DNA of 64,000 nt, taken from positions 1 to 64,000 of the forward strand of contig UBYA01000015.1 of NCBI GenBank assembly GCA_900469615.1, in the 5' to 3' direction. The notes under the pieces were generated by a model. That model ran no database searches. It had not been told where the DNA came from and was given only the letters and a program-made list of their open reading frames with translations. Made by a program: the position numbers and the translations under genes. Shown in pieces: positions 50,954 through 60,458 of the stretch. This DNA comes from Hyphomicrobiales bacterium (GTDB lineage: Bacteria; Pseudomonadota; Alphaproteobacteria; Rhizobiales; Rhizobiaceae). The number at the start of each line of letters is the position of its first letter. Position 1 is the stretch's first letter.

Positions 50954-53900
50954 AAGGGCGGCAGTTTCAGCACATTCCTGCGCACGGACCTCGCGCTTCT
51001 TTCATCCTTGCTCTCGATGGCTTCAAGCCGCTCTTCCAGGTTGGTGAGCGATTTGCGGTTTTCATCGACGGCGGCTGCCAGACCTTCCTTGGTCACGACC
51101 TCGTCATCCGCATCCTTCTTGCCGACGAGCTTGCCGAAGAGGAAGCCGAGCAGGCGCGACAGGTCGTCCATGATCAGGAAGAAGGACGGCACGACCACCA
51201 GGCTGAGCACGGTGGAAACGATGATGCCGCCGATCACGGCGATGGCCATCGGCGCGCGGAACGAGCCGCCTTCGCCAACGCCGAGAGCGGACGGCAGCAT
51301 GCCGGCCGACATGGCGATGGAGGTCATGATGATCGGGCGGGCGCGCTTGCGGCCGGCCTCTATGACAGCCTCAAGCCGCGGCATGCCCTGATGCATCATT
51401 TCGATGGCGAAATCGACCAGGAGGATGGCGTTCTTCGTCACGATGCCCATCAGCATGAGGATGCCGATCATGACGGGCATGGAGAGCGCATTGCCGGTCA
51501 GGATCAGGGCCAGCGCCACGCCGCCGATCGCCAGCGGCAACGACAGCAGAATGGTGAAGGGCTGGATCACGTCCTTGAACAGCAGGATCAGCACGGTCAG
51601 GACGAGCAGGAGGCCGAGCAGCATGGCGTTGCCGAAGCTCTGCTGCATTTCCTTCTGGACCTTGGTGTCGCCGCTTTCGGCCAGATGCACCGTTGCCGGG
51701 ATCTTGGCGCTGTTGACGATATCGAGGAAATGCTCCGATGCCGTATCCAGCGCCACGCCCTGCGGCAGGTCGGCGCCAAGGGCGACGACGCGGTAGCGGT
51801 TGTTGCGCTTGATGGAGGACAGGCCCTCGGAATAATCGATATCGGCGACGCTCGACAGCGGCACGGTGTTGCCGGTGGCGGTCTTGATGCGCAAGGCGCG
51901 AATCGCCGCCAGATCGCGGCGCATGCCGAGCGAGGCCTGAACGCGGATCGGGATCTGGCGGTCGTCGAGCGAGATCTTCGCCAGCGAGGCGTCGATATCG
52001 CCGATGGTGGCTACACGGATCGTATCGGAAATCATCTGCGGGGTGATGCCGAGCCGCGCGGCCTCGTCCTTGCGCGGATAGATCTGTAGTTCCGGACGGG
52101 GCAGGGCGCCGTCGGCGCTGACATTGGCGAGCGCCGGATCGGTGCGCAGCTTGGCTTCCAGAATGCCGACGGCCTGGTTCAGATCCTTCTCGCTGCGCGA
52201 GAGGAAGTTATAGGTCAGGTCACGGTCGCCACGATCGTTCAGCTTGGTGATGCGGACATCGGGGATCGAGCGCAGCTTGGCGAAGACTTCCTTCTCCACC
52301 TCCCATTGCGGGCGTACGCGGCCATGGACTGTGACCTTCGGCAGATAGGGTCCGATGCCGGGGATCGAGCCCAGCACGTCGTTCACCAGCTTCTTCGTCA
52401 GCGACTGGTCGAGCTTGCCGAGCGCCAGCGTCACGGTGGCGCGGCGCAGCTCCAGATCGCCCTTCGGCGAGGCGCCGCCGAGAACGAAGACGCTCTCGAC
52501 GCCATCGATATCCTTCACGCGCCGATAGATTTCGTTGGTGGCGAGCTCGGTATCGTCGAGCCGCGCGTTCGGCGGCAGTTCGGCCGACAATACGATACGC
52601 GAGGAATCGTCCGGCGGTATGAAGCTGCCGGGAACGAACATCACGAGCGCGACGACGGAAGCGATCGAGAAGGCGAAGGCGGCAAGCAGCGTCGGATAGC
52701 GCGTATACCAGCGTTTTGTCGTCTGCCGCACCAGCCAGCTATAGCCGCGCATGAAGCGGCCGTCCTTGTCGTGATGATCGTCGGCGCCGTCTTCGGCGCG
52801 CATCAGATAGGCGGCCATCATCGGCGTGATCAGACGCGCCACCAGCAGCGAGAAGAACACCGAGAAGGCGACGGTCAGGCCGAACTGTATGAAATACTGG
52901 CCCGGTATGCCCGGCATGAAGGAGACCGGCACGAAGACCGCAATGATGGTGAAGGTCGTCGCGATGACGGCGAGACCGATTTCGTCGGCGGCCTCGATGG
53001 CGGCGCGGTAGGGCGTTTTACCCATCTTGATGTGGCGGGCGATATTCTCGATTTCGACGATGGCGTCGTCGACGAGGATGCCGGTCGCGAGCGTCAGTGC
53101 CAGGAAGCTCACGAGGTTCAGCGAGAAGCCGATCTGATGCATGATCCAGAAGGTCGGGATCGCCGATAGCGGCAGCGCGACTGCGGATATCAGCGTCGCG
53201 CGCCAGTTCCGCAGGAACAGGAACACCACGATGACGGCCAGCAAGGCGCCTTCGAGCAGCGTATGCATCGCCGATTCGTAGTTGCCATAGGTATAGTAGA
53301 CGGAGTCGTCGATCATCTCGATCGAGACGTTCGGGTTTTCGGCACGTACCTTGTCGAGCGTATCGGCGACCGTCTTTGCGACCGTCACTTCGCTGGCACC
53401 CTTGGCGCGGAACACGCCGAAGGTGACGACGGGCGCGCTGTTGAAGCGCGAAAAGGATTTCGGTTCCTGATAGGTATCCTTGATCACGCCGAGATCGGAG
53501 AGCTTGACGAAGCGGCCGTTGGTGAGCGCGATCGTCGTATCGGCGAGCTGGGCGACATTGCGGGCGTCGCCGAGCACGCGGATCGCCTGCTCGCTGCCGG
53601 CAACCTGGCCACGGCCGGAGCCGAGGTCGATATTGGTGCCGCGCAGCTGCTGGCTCACCGAAAGGGCGGTGATGCCGTAGGCGTTCAGTTTGTTCGGGTC
53701 GAGCTCGATGCGCACTTCGCGGTCGGCGCCGCCATAGCGGTCGACGCGGCCTATCCCCGCCTGGCCCTGCAGCGCGCGCTTGACCGTGTCGTCCACGAAC
53801 CAGGACAGCTCTTCCAGCGTCATGTTCGGCGAGGAGACGGCAAAGCTCTGGATCGCCTGGCCCTCGACGTCGACTTTCGAGACGATCGGTTCGTCGATCG

Positions 53901-54264
53901 TGGAGGGCAGGTTGCCGCGGATGCGGTCGATGGCGTCCTTGGTGTCCTGAACGGCCTGTTCCGTCGGGACTTCCAGACGGAAGATGACGACGGTCTGCGA
54001 CTGGCCGTCGGTGATGGTCGATTGGATCTCGTCGATGCCGTTGATGCTGGCGACGGCATCTTCGATCTCCTTCGTCACCTGCATTTCGAGCTCGGCCGGC
54101 GAGGCGCCGCTCTGCGTCACGGTAACGTTGACGACGGGCACGTCTATGTTCGGAAAGCGGGTGATGGGCAGGTTGAAGAAGGCATGGGCGCCGACCACCA
54201 GCAGCAGGAAAAAGCCGAGGAGCGGGGCGACCGGATTTCGGATAGACCAGGCGGAGAAGTTCAT
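50941..54264 (-). CDS. RND-type multidrug efflux permease (AcrB/HAE1 family)
   Basis: A 1107-residue proton-driven inner-membrane efflux pump with 12 helices and two large periplasmic loops. The N-terminus is MNFSAWSIRNPVAPLLGFFL, and the proton-relay aspartates are in LATGILVDDAIVEIENIARH; the TM10 lysine is in MGIVTKNAILLVDFAIEMM. A C-terminal cytoplasmic tail of about 60 charged residues is longer than in AcrB. It pairs with the adaptor gene 14 bases upstream; no outer-membrane channel gene is near, so it must use one encoded elsewhere. Substrates unknown. Confidence 0.95.
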   Translation of the reverse strand: MNFSAWSIRNPVAPLLGFFLLLVVGAHAFFNLPITRFPNIDVPVVNVTVTQSGASPAELEMQVTKEIEDAVASINGIDEIQSTITDGQSQTVVIFRLEVPTEQAVQDTKDAIDRIRGNLPSTIDEPIVSKVDVEGQAIQSFAVSSPNMTLEELSWFVDDTVKRALQGQAGIGRVDRYGGADREVRIELDPNKLNAYGITALSVSQQLRGTNIDLGSGRGQVAGSEQAIRVLGDARNVAQLADTTIALTNGRFVKLSDLGVIKDTYQEPKSFSRFNSAPVVTFGVFRAKGASEVTVAKTVADTLDKVRAENPNVSIEMIDDSVYYTYGNYESAMHTLLEGALLAVIVVFLFLRNWRATLISAVALPLSAIPTFWIMHQIGFSLNLVSFLALTLATGILVDDAIVEIENIARHIKMGKTPYRAAIEAADEIGLAVIATTFTIIAVFVPVSFMPGIPGQYFIQFGLTVAFSVFFSLLVARLITPMMAAYLMRAEDGADDHHDKDGRFMRGYSWLVRQTTKRWYTRYPTLLAAFAFSIASVVALVMFVPGSFIPPDDSSRIVLSAELPPNARLDDTELATNEIYRRVKDIDGVESVFVLGGASPKGDLELRRATVTLALGKLDQSLTKKLVNDVLGSIPGIGPYLPKVTVHGRVRPQWEVEKEVFAKLRSIPDVRITKLNDRGDRDLTYNFLSRSEKDLNQAVGILEAKLRTDPALANVSADGALPRPELQIYPRKDEAARLGITPQMISDTIRVATIGDIDASLAKISLDDRQIPIRVQASLGMRRDLAAIRALRIKTATGNTVPLSSVADIDYSEGLSSIKRNNRYRVVALGADLPQGVALDTASEHFLDIVNSAKIPATVHLAESGDTKVQKEMQQSFGNAMLLGLLLVLTVLILLFKDVIQPFTILLSLPLAIGGVALALILTGNALSMPVMIGILMLMGIVTKNAILLVDFAIEMMHQGMPRLEAVIEAGRKRARPIIMTSIAMSAGMLPSALGVGEGGSFRAPMAIAVIGGIIVSTVLSLVVVPSFFLIMDDLSRLLGFLFGKLVGKKDADDEVVTKEGLAAAVDENRKSLTNLEERLEAIESKDERSARSVRRNVLKLPPFAAE

Positions 54265-54278
54265 CTTGCCGTTCCCGC

Positions 54279-55469
54279 TCAGTTGGAGGCTTGCGACGCG
54301 TCGCGGACGGGCGTGATGTGATCTCCGTCGCGAACGTAGGCGCCGGCCTTGGCCACGACCTCGTCACCCGCCTTCAGGCCCTTGAGGATCTCGACATAGC
54401 CGCCATCCTGGATGCCGGTTTCGACATTCACGAACTTGACCACGCCGTTGTCGACCTTGCGGGCGGAGGAACCGTTTTCATCGCTGTTGACGGCCGTCAG
54501 GGGCAAGGCGATGCCGTCTTCCTGGCGAATGACGATTTCGGCGCTGCCATACATGCCGGCGCGCGCCTTCTCGCCGTCGTCGATGGAGATATGCACCGCG
54601 CCGAGGCGGGTGACGGGATCCACGATCGGGGCGACGAGACGGACGGTGCCCGCAAGTTTTTCGCGACTGCCGGAAAGGGCGATGGACGCCTTCTGCCCGA
54701 CGGCGATCTTGGTGATGTCGCTTTCGGAGACGTCGACCACGAGCTCAAGCCGGCTTTCGCGGATGATGGTGAAAAGCGGGTCGCCGTTACCATTGGCGAT
54801 GGCGCCGACGCGGGCGTTGCGCGAGGCGACGGTGCCCGCGACCGGGGTCTTGATGCCGGTCCGGGCAAGCTTGAGGTCGGTGTCGGCGATCTGGCTGTCG
54901 GTGACTTTGAGATCGGCTTCGGCAACCGCAATCGCCTGTTCGGCGGAGACCACGCGCGCCTTGTTGGCAGCGGCTGCCGCATTCGCCTGTTCGACCGAAG
55001 AGGTCGAGACCGTACCTTTGGCGCCCATAGCGACGGCGCGGACACGCTGCAATTCTGCCTCTTCCGCATTGGCGCGTGCCTCGGTGAGCTGCGCGCGCAG
55101 CTGTGCAAGGCTTGCCTCGCCCTTGGCGCGCGTCGCCAGCATCTGACTCTTCTGCAGGATCAGTGCGTCGTCGTTCAAGGTCGCAAGCGTGCTGTTCGCA
55201 TCGACCTTGTCGCCGACATCGGCATTGAGCGAGCGGATCGAGAGGCCGTCCACCTGCGGCTGGATATAAACCTCCTCGACGGCCTTCACCGTGCCGGTCG
55301 CAACGACCTTATCGGTCAGGTGGCGGATCGCGGCTGCCGTGATGACGATCGCGGGCAGGTTTTGCTTCGGCGTCGTGACGGCAGGCTGTTCAGCCAGGGC
55401 GGCGGGCGCCGCCAGCAGGGAAAGCAGGATTGCAGTCGTGCTCAGAAGTCTAAACGGCGTCAGGGCCAT
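54279..55469 (-). CDS. RND efflux periplasmic adaptor (membrane fusion protein)
   Basis: A 396-residue adaptor linking the inner-membrane pump to an outer-membrane channel. A signal peptide (FRLLSTTAILLSLLAAPAAL) ends at about ALAEQPA. A lipoyl-like half motif (VEEVYIQPQVDGLSIRSLNA) precedes a coiled-coil hairpin (about 95-180), the second lipoyl half (GIKTPVAGTVASRNARVGA) and the beta-barrel. No lipobox cysteine is seen. It is the first gene of the pair and has no adjacent regulator gene. Confidence 0.93.
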   Translation of the reverse strand: MALTPFRLLSTTAILLSLLAAPAALAEQPAVTTPKQNLPAIVITAAAIRHLTDKVVATGTVKAVEEVYIQPQVDGLSIRSLNADVGDKVDANSTLATLNDDALILQKSQMLATRAKGEASLAQLRAQLTEARANAEEAELQRVRAVAMGAKGTVSTSSVEQANAAAAANKARVVSAEQAIAVAEADLKVTDSQIADTDLKLARTGIKTPVAGTVASRNARVGAIANGNGDPLFTIIRESRLELVVDVSESDITKIAVGQKASIALSGSREKLAGTVRLVAPIVDPVTRLGAVHISIDDGEKARAGMYGSAEIVIRQEDGIALPLTAVNSDENGSSARKVDNGVVKFVNVETGIQDGGYVEILKGLKAGDEVVAKAGAYVRDGDHITPVRDASQASN

Positions 55470-55622
55470 GCGTCGGGTTCCAGTTCGGCGTTCGGTAAAT
55501 GGGTTTCGCTGGTATCCGTTGCGAACACGGGGGGATCAATCATGCAAGCCGGCTTATCCGGCGGATCAACATCCGTCTGTCATGTGCTGCGGGTCCCTCA
55601 TCCTGACATTGTTCCTGTAGAT

Positions 55623-55780
55623 GGGAGCGGTTTTCCCTTCTCGCAAGATCACGCGAAAGTGATTTCGCGGGTATATCTGGAGCCGCTCTTTTTTTCACGG
55701 CATCGCTGAACCGCTCTATCTCTTTGTTTTTACGCACTTCCGGATCGAAAACTGCTATGCACTTTTGCTGGAATTGCGTT
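55623..55780. repeat. dispersed intergenic repeat, copy E (extended)
   Basis: The best-matching part is 55705-55780, with GAACCGCTCTATCTC, then TTTTTACGCACTTCCGGATC and TGCACTTTTGCTGGAATTG. A GGGAGCGG/CCGCTC pairing from 55623 suggests a longer left hairpin than in copies A and D. Confidence 0.6.
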
Positions 55781-55904
55781 AACGCCTGCAACTTTGCGAA
55801 GCAATCACGGCATTGTGATGTCGGCATTCGAATAGTTGATGGCCGAGGGCTTTTCAGCCAAATGCCCTGACAAAGCCAGCCTTTTCTTGCTGCTGTTACA
55901 AAAT

Positions 55905-55938
55905 GAAAAAAACGCGCGGGGCCAGGAGCCTCGCGCGT
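55905..55938 (-). terminator. terminator of the NitT/TauT-type ABC operon
   Basis: On the minus strand, ACGCGCG pairs with CGCGCGT and is followed by TTTTTTC, 26 bases beyond the binding-protein stop codon. Confidence 0.8.
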
Positions 55939-55963
55939 CTCGACAGATTTGGGTGGCCTCTGC

Positions 55964-56932
55964 CTATTTCAGGGCAGCGTCCGTGATCTCATGCGTATAG
56001 GCGCCGGATGGCTTCTTGTTGATGATCTTCTGATCGAGCAGGGCTTCGACCGTGCGGTCATATGTCTTCATGTCGAGCTTGCCGCTGCCGATCAGCTTGG
56101 CGACTTCGGCTGCCATGCGCTTCTGGTGGTTTTCGTCCTGACCGCCATTGTCCATGACGATTTCGGCAGCTTCGTCCGGATGTTCGACGGCATATTTCCA
56201 GCCCTTCATCGACGCGCGGACGAATTTCACCATGTCGGCCTTGAACTTCGGGTCCTTCAGCTTGTCTTCCTTGACGTAGAGGCCGTCCTCCAGAAGGTCG
56301 TTGCCGAGCTTGGTGTAGTTGAAGACGGTCAGGTCTTCCGGCTTGAAGCCGGCATCGATCGCCTGCCAGTATTCGTTATAGGTCATGACGGAGATGCAGT
56401 CGGCCTGCTTCTGGACGAGCGGCTGCACGTCGAAGCTCTGTTTCAGCACGTTGACGCCATCCTTGCCGCCATCGGTCTTGAGGCCGAGCTTGTGCATCCA
56501 GGCGAAGAACGGATATTCGTTGCCGTAGAACCAGACACCGAGCGTGTGTCCCTTGAAATCCTTCTCCGTCTTGATCGGGCCATCCTTGGGGCAGATCAAT
56601 TCCAGGCCGGATTTGTCGAAGGGCTGGGCGATGTTGACCAGCGGCACGCCTTTTTCGCGGGCAACGAGGGCGCCGCCCATCCAGTCGACGATGACATCGG
56701 CGCCGCCGCCGGCGATCACCTGTTCCGGGGCGATATCAGGGCCGCCCGGCTTGATGTCGACGTCAAGACCTTCTTCCTTGTAGAAACCCTTGTCCTTGGC
56801 GACGAAGTAGCCGCCGAACTGGCCTTGAGCGACCCATTTCAACTGGAGCGTCACTTTATCCGCAGCCATTGCGGCCTGCGCGGCGGCCAGTGTCACTGTG
56901 CCTGCCATCAATGCGAATATCAGCTTTTTCAT
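55964..56932 (-). CDS. ABC transporter substrate-binding protein, NMT1/ThiY-like
   Basis: A 322-residue periplasmic binding protein of the NMT1/THI5-like family that binds pyrimidine, riboflavin or related aromatic ligands. A signal peptide (MKKLIFALMAGTVTLAAAQA) ends near AMAADKVTL. Mature features include LQLKWVAQGQFGGYFVAKDK and PGGPDIAPEQVIAGGGADV, both typical. The ATG at 56932 is certain; an open frame continuing to 57898 is the shadow of the permease in another frame. As the last gene of a minus-strand importer operon next to dihydropyrimidinase, its ligand may be a pyrimidine or hydantoin (inference). Confidence 0.9.
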   Translation of the reverse strand: MKKLIFALMAGTVTLAAAQAAMAADKVTLQLKWVAQGQFGGYFVAKDKGFYKEEGLDVDIKPGGPDIAPEQVIAGGGADVIVDWMGGALVAREKGVPLVNIAQPFDKSGLELICPKDGPIKTEKDFKGHTLGVWFYGNEYPFFAWMHKLGLKTDGGKDGVNVLKQSFDVQPLVQKQADCISVMTYNEYWQAIDAGFKPEDLTVFNYTKLGNDLLEDGLYVKEDKLKDPKFKADMVKFVRASMKGWKYAVEHPDEAAEIVMDNGGQDENHQKRMAAEVAKLIGSGKLDMKTYDRTVEALLDQKIINKKPSGAYTHEITDAALK

Positions 56933-56988
56933 GTCTTCACCCTTTTTCCCTCTGAAGTTATGCCTTGATCCCTCGATGAGACCCCGGA

Positions 56989-58122
56989 TTACGTCTGCCC
57001 ACCGCGGATAGACGGATGCCAGAACGTCGTCATTCTTTCGATAATGGCGACGATACCGTAGAAGACGGAGCCTGCGACCGCGGCAACCGCGATTTCGGCC
57101 CAGACCATGTCGACATTCATCCGGCCGATTTCGGTCGAGATGCGAAAGCCCATGCCCGACATGGGTGTGCCGAAGAACTCCGCCACGATGGCACCGATGA
57201 GAGCCAAGGTCGAGTTGATCTTCAGCGCATTGAAAATAAAGGGAGCGGCGGCCGGCAGGCGCAGCTTGCACAGCGTCTGCCAGTAATTGGATGCGTAGGT
57301 GCGCATCAGGTCGCGTTCCATGCTGCCTGCGGCGGTAAGGCCTGCGACCGTGTTCACCAGCATCGGGAAGAAGGTCATGATGACGACGACGGCGGCCTTG
57401 GATTGCCAGTCGAAGCCGAACCACATGACCATGATCGGCGCGACGCCGATGATCGGCAAGGCCGAAACGAGATTGCCGATCGGCAGCAGGCCGCGGCGCA
57501 GGAAGGCGACGCGATCGGCGAGGATGGCGACGACGAAGCCGCTGCCGCAGCCGATGATGTAGCCGATCAGAACCGACTTGAAGATCGTCTGCTGCACATC
57601 CGTCCAGAGCGTCGAAAGGGAGCCGGCGATGCGGATGCCGATCGCACTTGGCGGCGGCAGCAGGATGAAGGGAATGCCGGCGCCACGCGTCACGGCCTCC
57701 CAGATGATGAGAATCCAGGCACCGAAGATCGCCGGGATCAGCAGGCGCAGCGTGTAGCTGCCGGCAGTCGATTGCGCCCGGACGGCGGACAGGATGGAGA
57801 CGCAGCGCCAGGCAAGCAGCCAGGCCGCGGCGATCAGAATGAAGAACGAGGCGAGCGCCTGTCCTTCGTTGCCCGATATTCCGGCCAGCAGCAGCCACGC
57901 GGCCGCGTGCGCGGCAAAGAAGAGAATCCCCGCGCAGAGCCCGTCGGACAGCTTCATGAAGGAAAGCGCCGCCGCCGCGGCAATGAGGATGAAAATGACG
58001 AAAGTCGTGCCGCTGCTGACCGGCGTGGCGGCATCTGCCGCCAGCAGCGGCAGCGCCGGAACCGCCGCGAGACAGAGGAGGAGCGAGAGCACGCCCTGCC
58101 AGGAGAAACGAAAATAGCTCAT
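56989..58122 (-). CDS. ABC transporter permease with N-terminal membrane extension
   Basis: A 377-residue permease of the NitT/TauT type (SsuC-like). The conserved core of about 250 residues has the coupling motif DLMRTYASNYWQTLCKLRLP and a preceding PLPIIGVAPIMVMWFGF-type segment (read ALPIIGVAPIMVMWFGFDWQ). It carries about 125 extra N-terminal residues with four hydrophobic helices that ordinary family members lack. The start at 58122 overlaps the stop of the upstream permease by four bases (ATGA). Confidence 0.9.
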   Translation of the reverse strand: MSYFRFSWQGVLSLLLCLAAVPALPLLAADAATPVSSGTTFVIFILIAAAAALSFMKLSDGLCAGILFFAAHAAAWLLLAGISGNEGQALASFFILIAAAWLLAWRCVSILSAVRAQSTAGSYTLRLLIPAIFGAWILIIWEAVTRGAGIPFILLPPPSAIGIRIAGSLSTLWTDVQQTIFKSVLIGYIIGCGSGFVVAILADRVAFLRRGLLPIGNLVSALPIIGVAPIMVMWFGFDWQSKAAVVVIMTFFPMLVNTVAGLTAAGSMERDLMRTYASNYWQTLCKLRLPAAAPFIFNALKINSTLALIGAIVAEFFGTPMSGMGFRISTEIGRMNVDMVWAEIAVAAVAGSVFYGIVAIIERMTTFWHPSIRGGQT

Positions 58123-59006
58123 GCCGTTCTCCCTCCCATCGCGCGATCGACGATGCGCGCGACGACGCTGACGATGGCCACGAGGATTGCCGCCAGAACC
58201 GACCCGGCGACGAGTGCTGCCCACATGTCGATGGTCTGGCTGTAATAGGAGCCGGCCAGCAGCTTTGCGCCGATGCCGGCGACGGCTCCCGTCGGCAATT
58301 CGCCGACGATGGCGCCGACGAGGCTTGCGGCGATCGCCACCTTCATCGAGGTAAAGAGAAACGGGATGGAAGCCGGCACGCGCAGCTTCCAGAAAGTCTG
58401 CGCGGCGCTGGCATTGTAGGTGCGCATCAGGTCGAGATGCATGACCTCGGGCGAGCGCAGCCCCTTCACCATGCCGACGGCGACCGGGAAGAAGGAGAGG
58501 TAGGTCGAGATCAGCGCCTTCGGAATGAGGCCGGTGATATCGACCGCCGCCAGCACGACGATGACCATCGGCGCGATGGCGAGGATCGGCACGGTCTGCG
58601 AGGCGATGATCCATGGCATGAGGCTGCGGTCCAGCGCCACGACATGCACGATGCCGACCGCGATCAGGATGCCGAGAACCGTGCCGAAGGCAAAGCCGAC
58701 CGCCGTCGACGACAAAGTCACCCAGGCATTGTAGACGAGGCTGCGATTGCTCGTGGGAGCGCGAAGGAAGGTATTCTCGAATACGTTTTGCGCCACCTGA
58801 TGCGGCGCCGGAAGGGTCGGCTTCGGTTGTGCCAGCGTCTTGCCGATGAATTCCATCGTCGTTGGGGTGACATTGCCACGCCGGTCCAGATCGCGCTGGA
58901 ACGGCGCGTTGAGGATGACGGCGAAAACGTACCAAAGGAGAAGGATCGCCAGCACGATGGTCGTGACCGGCAGGAACTTGTGCTTGAAGAACTGTTCCTT
59001 CTCCAT
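58119..59006 (-). CDS. ABC transporter permease, NitT/TauT type
   Basis: A 295-residue permease with six helices. The coupling motif is DLMRTYNASAAQTFWKLRVP, and QTVPILAIAPMVIVVLAAVD corresponds to the family core. The first 90 residues include a periplasmic loop after helix 1. It likely forms a heterodimer with the following permease. It starts two bases after the SMR-like gene stop and overlaps the next gene. Confidence 0.92.
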   Translation of the reverse strand: MEKEQFFKHKFLPVTTIVLAILLLWYVFAVILNAPFQRDLDRRGNVTPTTMEFIGKTLAQPKPTLPAPHQVAQNVFENTFLRAPTSNRSLVYNAWVTLSSTAVGFAFGTVLGILIAVGIVHVVALDRSLMPWIIASQTVPILAIAPMVIVVLAAVDITGLIPKALISTYLSFFPVAVGMVKGLRSPEVMHLDLMRTYNASAAQTFWKLRVPASIPFLFTSMKVAIAASLVGAIVGELPTGAVAGIGAKLLAGSYYSQTIDMWAALVAGSVLAAILVAIVSVVARIVDRAMGGRTA

Positions 59007-59008
59007 GC

Positions 59009-59344
59009 TCACGCCTTTCCTTGCGCGGGAAACAGCATGAGCGCCATGGCGACGACACCGAGGCCGACGCCGGCGAGCTGCTGCGGGCTCAGCCGTTCCC
59101 CGAAGACGATGAAGGCGATGACGTTGACGACGACGAGCTGGGCGATGGAGGACGCCGATATCGCCAGGCCGAGCCCGCCTTCGCGCATCAGCCGCACCAT
59201 CATGAGATTGCCGAGGCAATAGAGAAGAAGGGCCAGGATGAGGATAAATATGTTGTTGTTGGCGATATAGGCGCGCGAGGCTGTGGCTCCGCTGATGAAG
59301 ATCGCCATTGCGCCGGTGAGCCAAAGCAGAAACTGCGGGTTCAT
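59009..59344 (-). CDS. SMR/EamA-like four-helix membrane protein
   Basis: A 111-residue protein with four hydrophobic helices and the small-multidrug-resistance (DMT superfamily) layout. The last two helices resemble SMR proteins: GLGLAISASSIAQLVVVNVI, then FGERLSPQQLAGVGLGVVAM. The membrane glutamate that drives SMR transport (position 14) is missing here: the first helix reads LLWLTGAMAIFISGATAS. It is embedded between the ATPase and permease genes of an ABC importer, with only two bases to the next gene. Its job is unclear. Confidence 0.8.
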   Translation of the reverse strand: MNPQFLLWLTGAMAIFISGATASRAYIANNNIFILILALLLYCLGNLMMVRLMREGGLGLAISASSIAQLVVVNVIAFIVFGERLSPQQLAGVGLGVVAMALMLFPAQGKA

Positions 59345-59369
59345 AGCGCACCTCTCGTCATGGCTTGGC

Positions 59370-59520
59370 CCTTCATCCGGCGTGCCGGCCACCTTCTCCC
59401 CGTTCTGACGAGGAGATGAGGACAGCGACCACAGCCTTCCCGCCGTCGAAGGAGCTTGGCTGCCTTGTCAGGATCATTCCCCCTTCCTGCATACGGGGAT
59501 AAGGCCAGGGTGAGGGGCGG
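59370..59520. repeat. diverged RIME-like element between ATPase and SMR-like genes
   Basis: Left unit CTTCATCCGGCGTGCCGGCC with CCTTCTCCCCGTTCTGACGA and right unit CCCCCTTCCTGCATACGGGG ending AGGGTGAGGGG resemble the palindromes at 42013-42150 but with several mismatches. It lies inside the operon. Confidence 0.5.
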
Positions 59521-59545
59521 CCACGCGACGGAACTATCCATCATC

Positions 59546-60337
59546 CTATTCTTCATAGCTATGTCCCGCTCTCAGCCCTTCGCGGACGCGGTGGGCGATT
59601 TCGAGGAATTCCGGCGTTTCGCGAATGCCGAGCGGCCGCTCCGCCGGGAGCGTCGATTCGATGACGTCGGTAACGCGTCCCGGGCGAGGCGACATGACCA
59701 CGATCTTGGTCGAGAGGTAGACTGCCTCGGGAATCGAGTGGGTGACGAAGCATATGGTCTTGTTCGTCCGCTTCCACAGCTTCAGGAGCTGTTCGTTGAG
59801 GTGGTCGCGAACGATTTCGTCGAGCGCGCCGAAGGGCTCGTCCATCAGCAGCAGATCGGCATCGAAGGCCAGCGCGCGGGCGATCGAGGCGCGCTGCTGC
59901 ATGCCGCCCGAAAGCTGCCATGGAAATTTATGCTCGAAGCCGCTGAGATTGACGAGTTCGAGCGTCTGGGCGATGCGTTTGGCCTGCTCCTCCTTGGCAT
60001 AGCCCATGATTTCCAGCGGCAGGGCGATGTTCTTTTCGATCGTGCGCCAGGGGTAAAGCGCTGCCGCCTGGAAGACATAGCCGTAGGCCCTGGCCTTGCG
60101 GGCATCCTCCGGGGACATGCCGTTGACGGTGATGTCGCCCGATGTCTTGCGCTCGAGATCGGCGATGACGCGCAGGAAGGTGGTCTTGCCGCAGCCGGAC
60201 GGACCGATGAAGGAGATGAAATCACCCTTGCGAACATCGAGGTCGACATTGCTTAGCGCATGCACCGGCCCGTCGTTTGTATTGTAGGTGAGACAGAGAT
60301 TCCGCGCGGAGACGACGGAGGAAGCGGATGACGTCAT
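59546..60337 (-). CDS. ABC transporter ATPase, NitT/TauT type
   Basis: A 263-residue ATPase. Walker A is IGPSGCGKTTFLRVIADLE, the signature is LSGGMQQRASIARALAFDAD and Walker B is LLMDEPFGALDEIVRDHLNE; the switch is CFVTHSIPEAVYLS. The pattern belongs to the nitrate/sulfonate/taurine family. I prefer the ATG at 60337 over a GTG six bases earlier. It is the first gene of the minus-strand importer operon, followed by a 201-base gap carrying a repeat. Confidence 0.94.
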   Translation of the reverse strand: MTSSASSVVSARNLCLTYNTNDGPVHALSNVDLDVRKGDFISFIGPSGCGKTTFLRVIADLERKTSGDITVNGMSPEDARKARAYGYVFQAAALYPWRTIEKNIALPLEIMGYAKEEQAKRIAQTLELVNLSGFEHKFPWQLSGGMQQRASIARALAFDADLLLMDEPFGALDEIVRDHLNEQLLKLWKRTNKTICFVTHSIPEAVYLSTKIVVMSPRPGRVTDVIESTLPAERPLGIRETPEFLEIAHRVREGLRAGHSYEE

Positions 60338-60458
60338 TAACACCTACCAGTCCTGTTTTCGCCGCGCGATCGGGGCGGATTGCGTGTTATCCTGCTTGGC
60401 ATTGCGGCCTGGATTGGCGAGGGTGCCTTGCGGCTGCGGGATCCAGGGGAGCAATGCC

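Larger units (their letters stand above)
55470..55963. other. intergenic region between two minus-strand operons
   Basis: This 494-base gap carries the promoter region of the efflux pair, repeat copy E and the terminator of the ABC importer operon. I see no gene in it. Confidence 0.5.

Noticed and set aside
56933..56988. Possible TPP riboswitch before the NMT1-like binding protein gene.
   Set aside because: The gap to the upstream permease is only 56 bases and lacks the conserved CUGAGA and ACCUGA-type words. None is evident before the ATPase gene either.
56989..59058. A 689-codon minus-strand open frame that would fuse two ABC permeases.
   Set aside because: The first 300 codons are in the wrong frame for the upstream permease (Arg-rich, no helices). 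The real permease starts at 58122 with an ATGA overlap. The 644-codon frame ending at 55964 is likewise a run-on into the permease.
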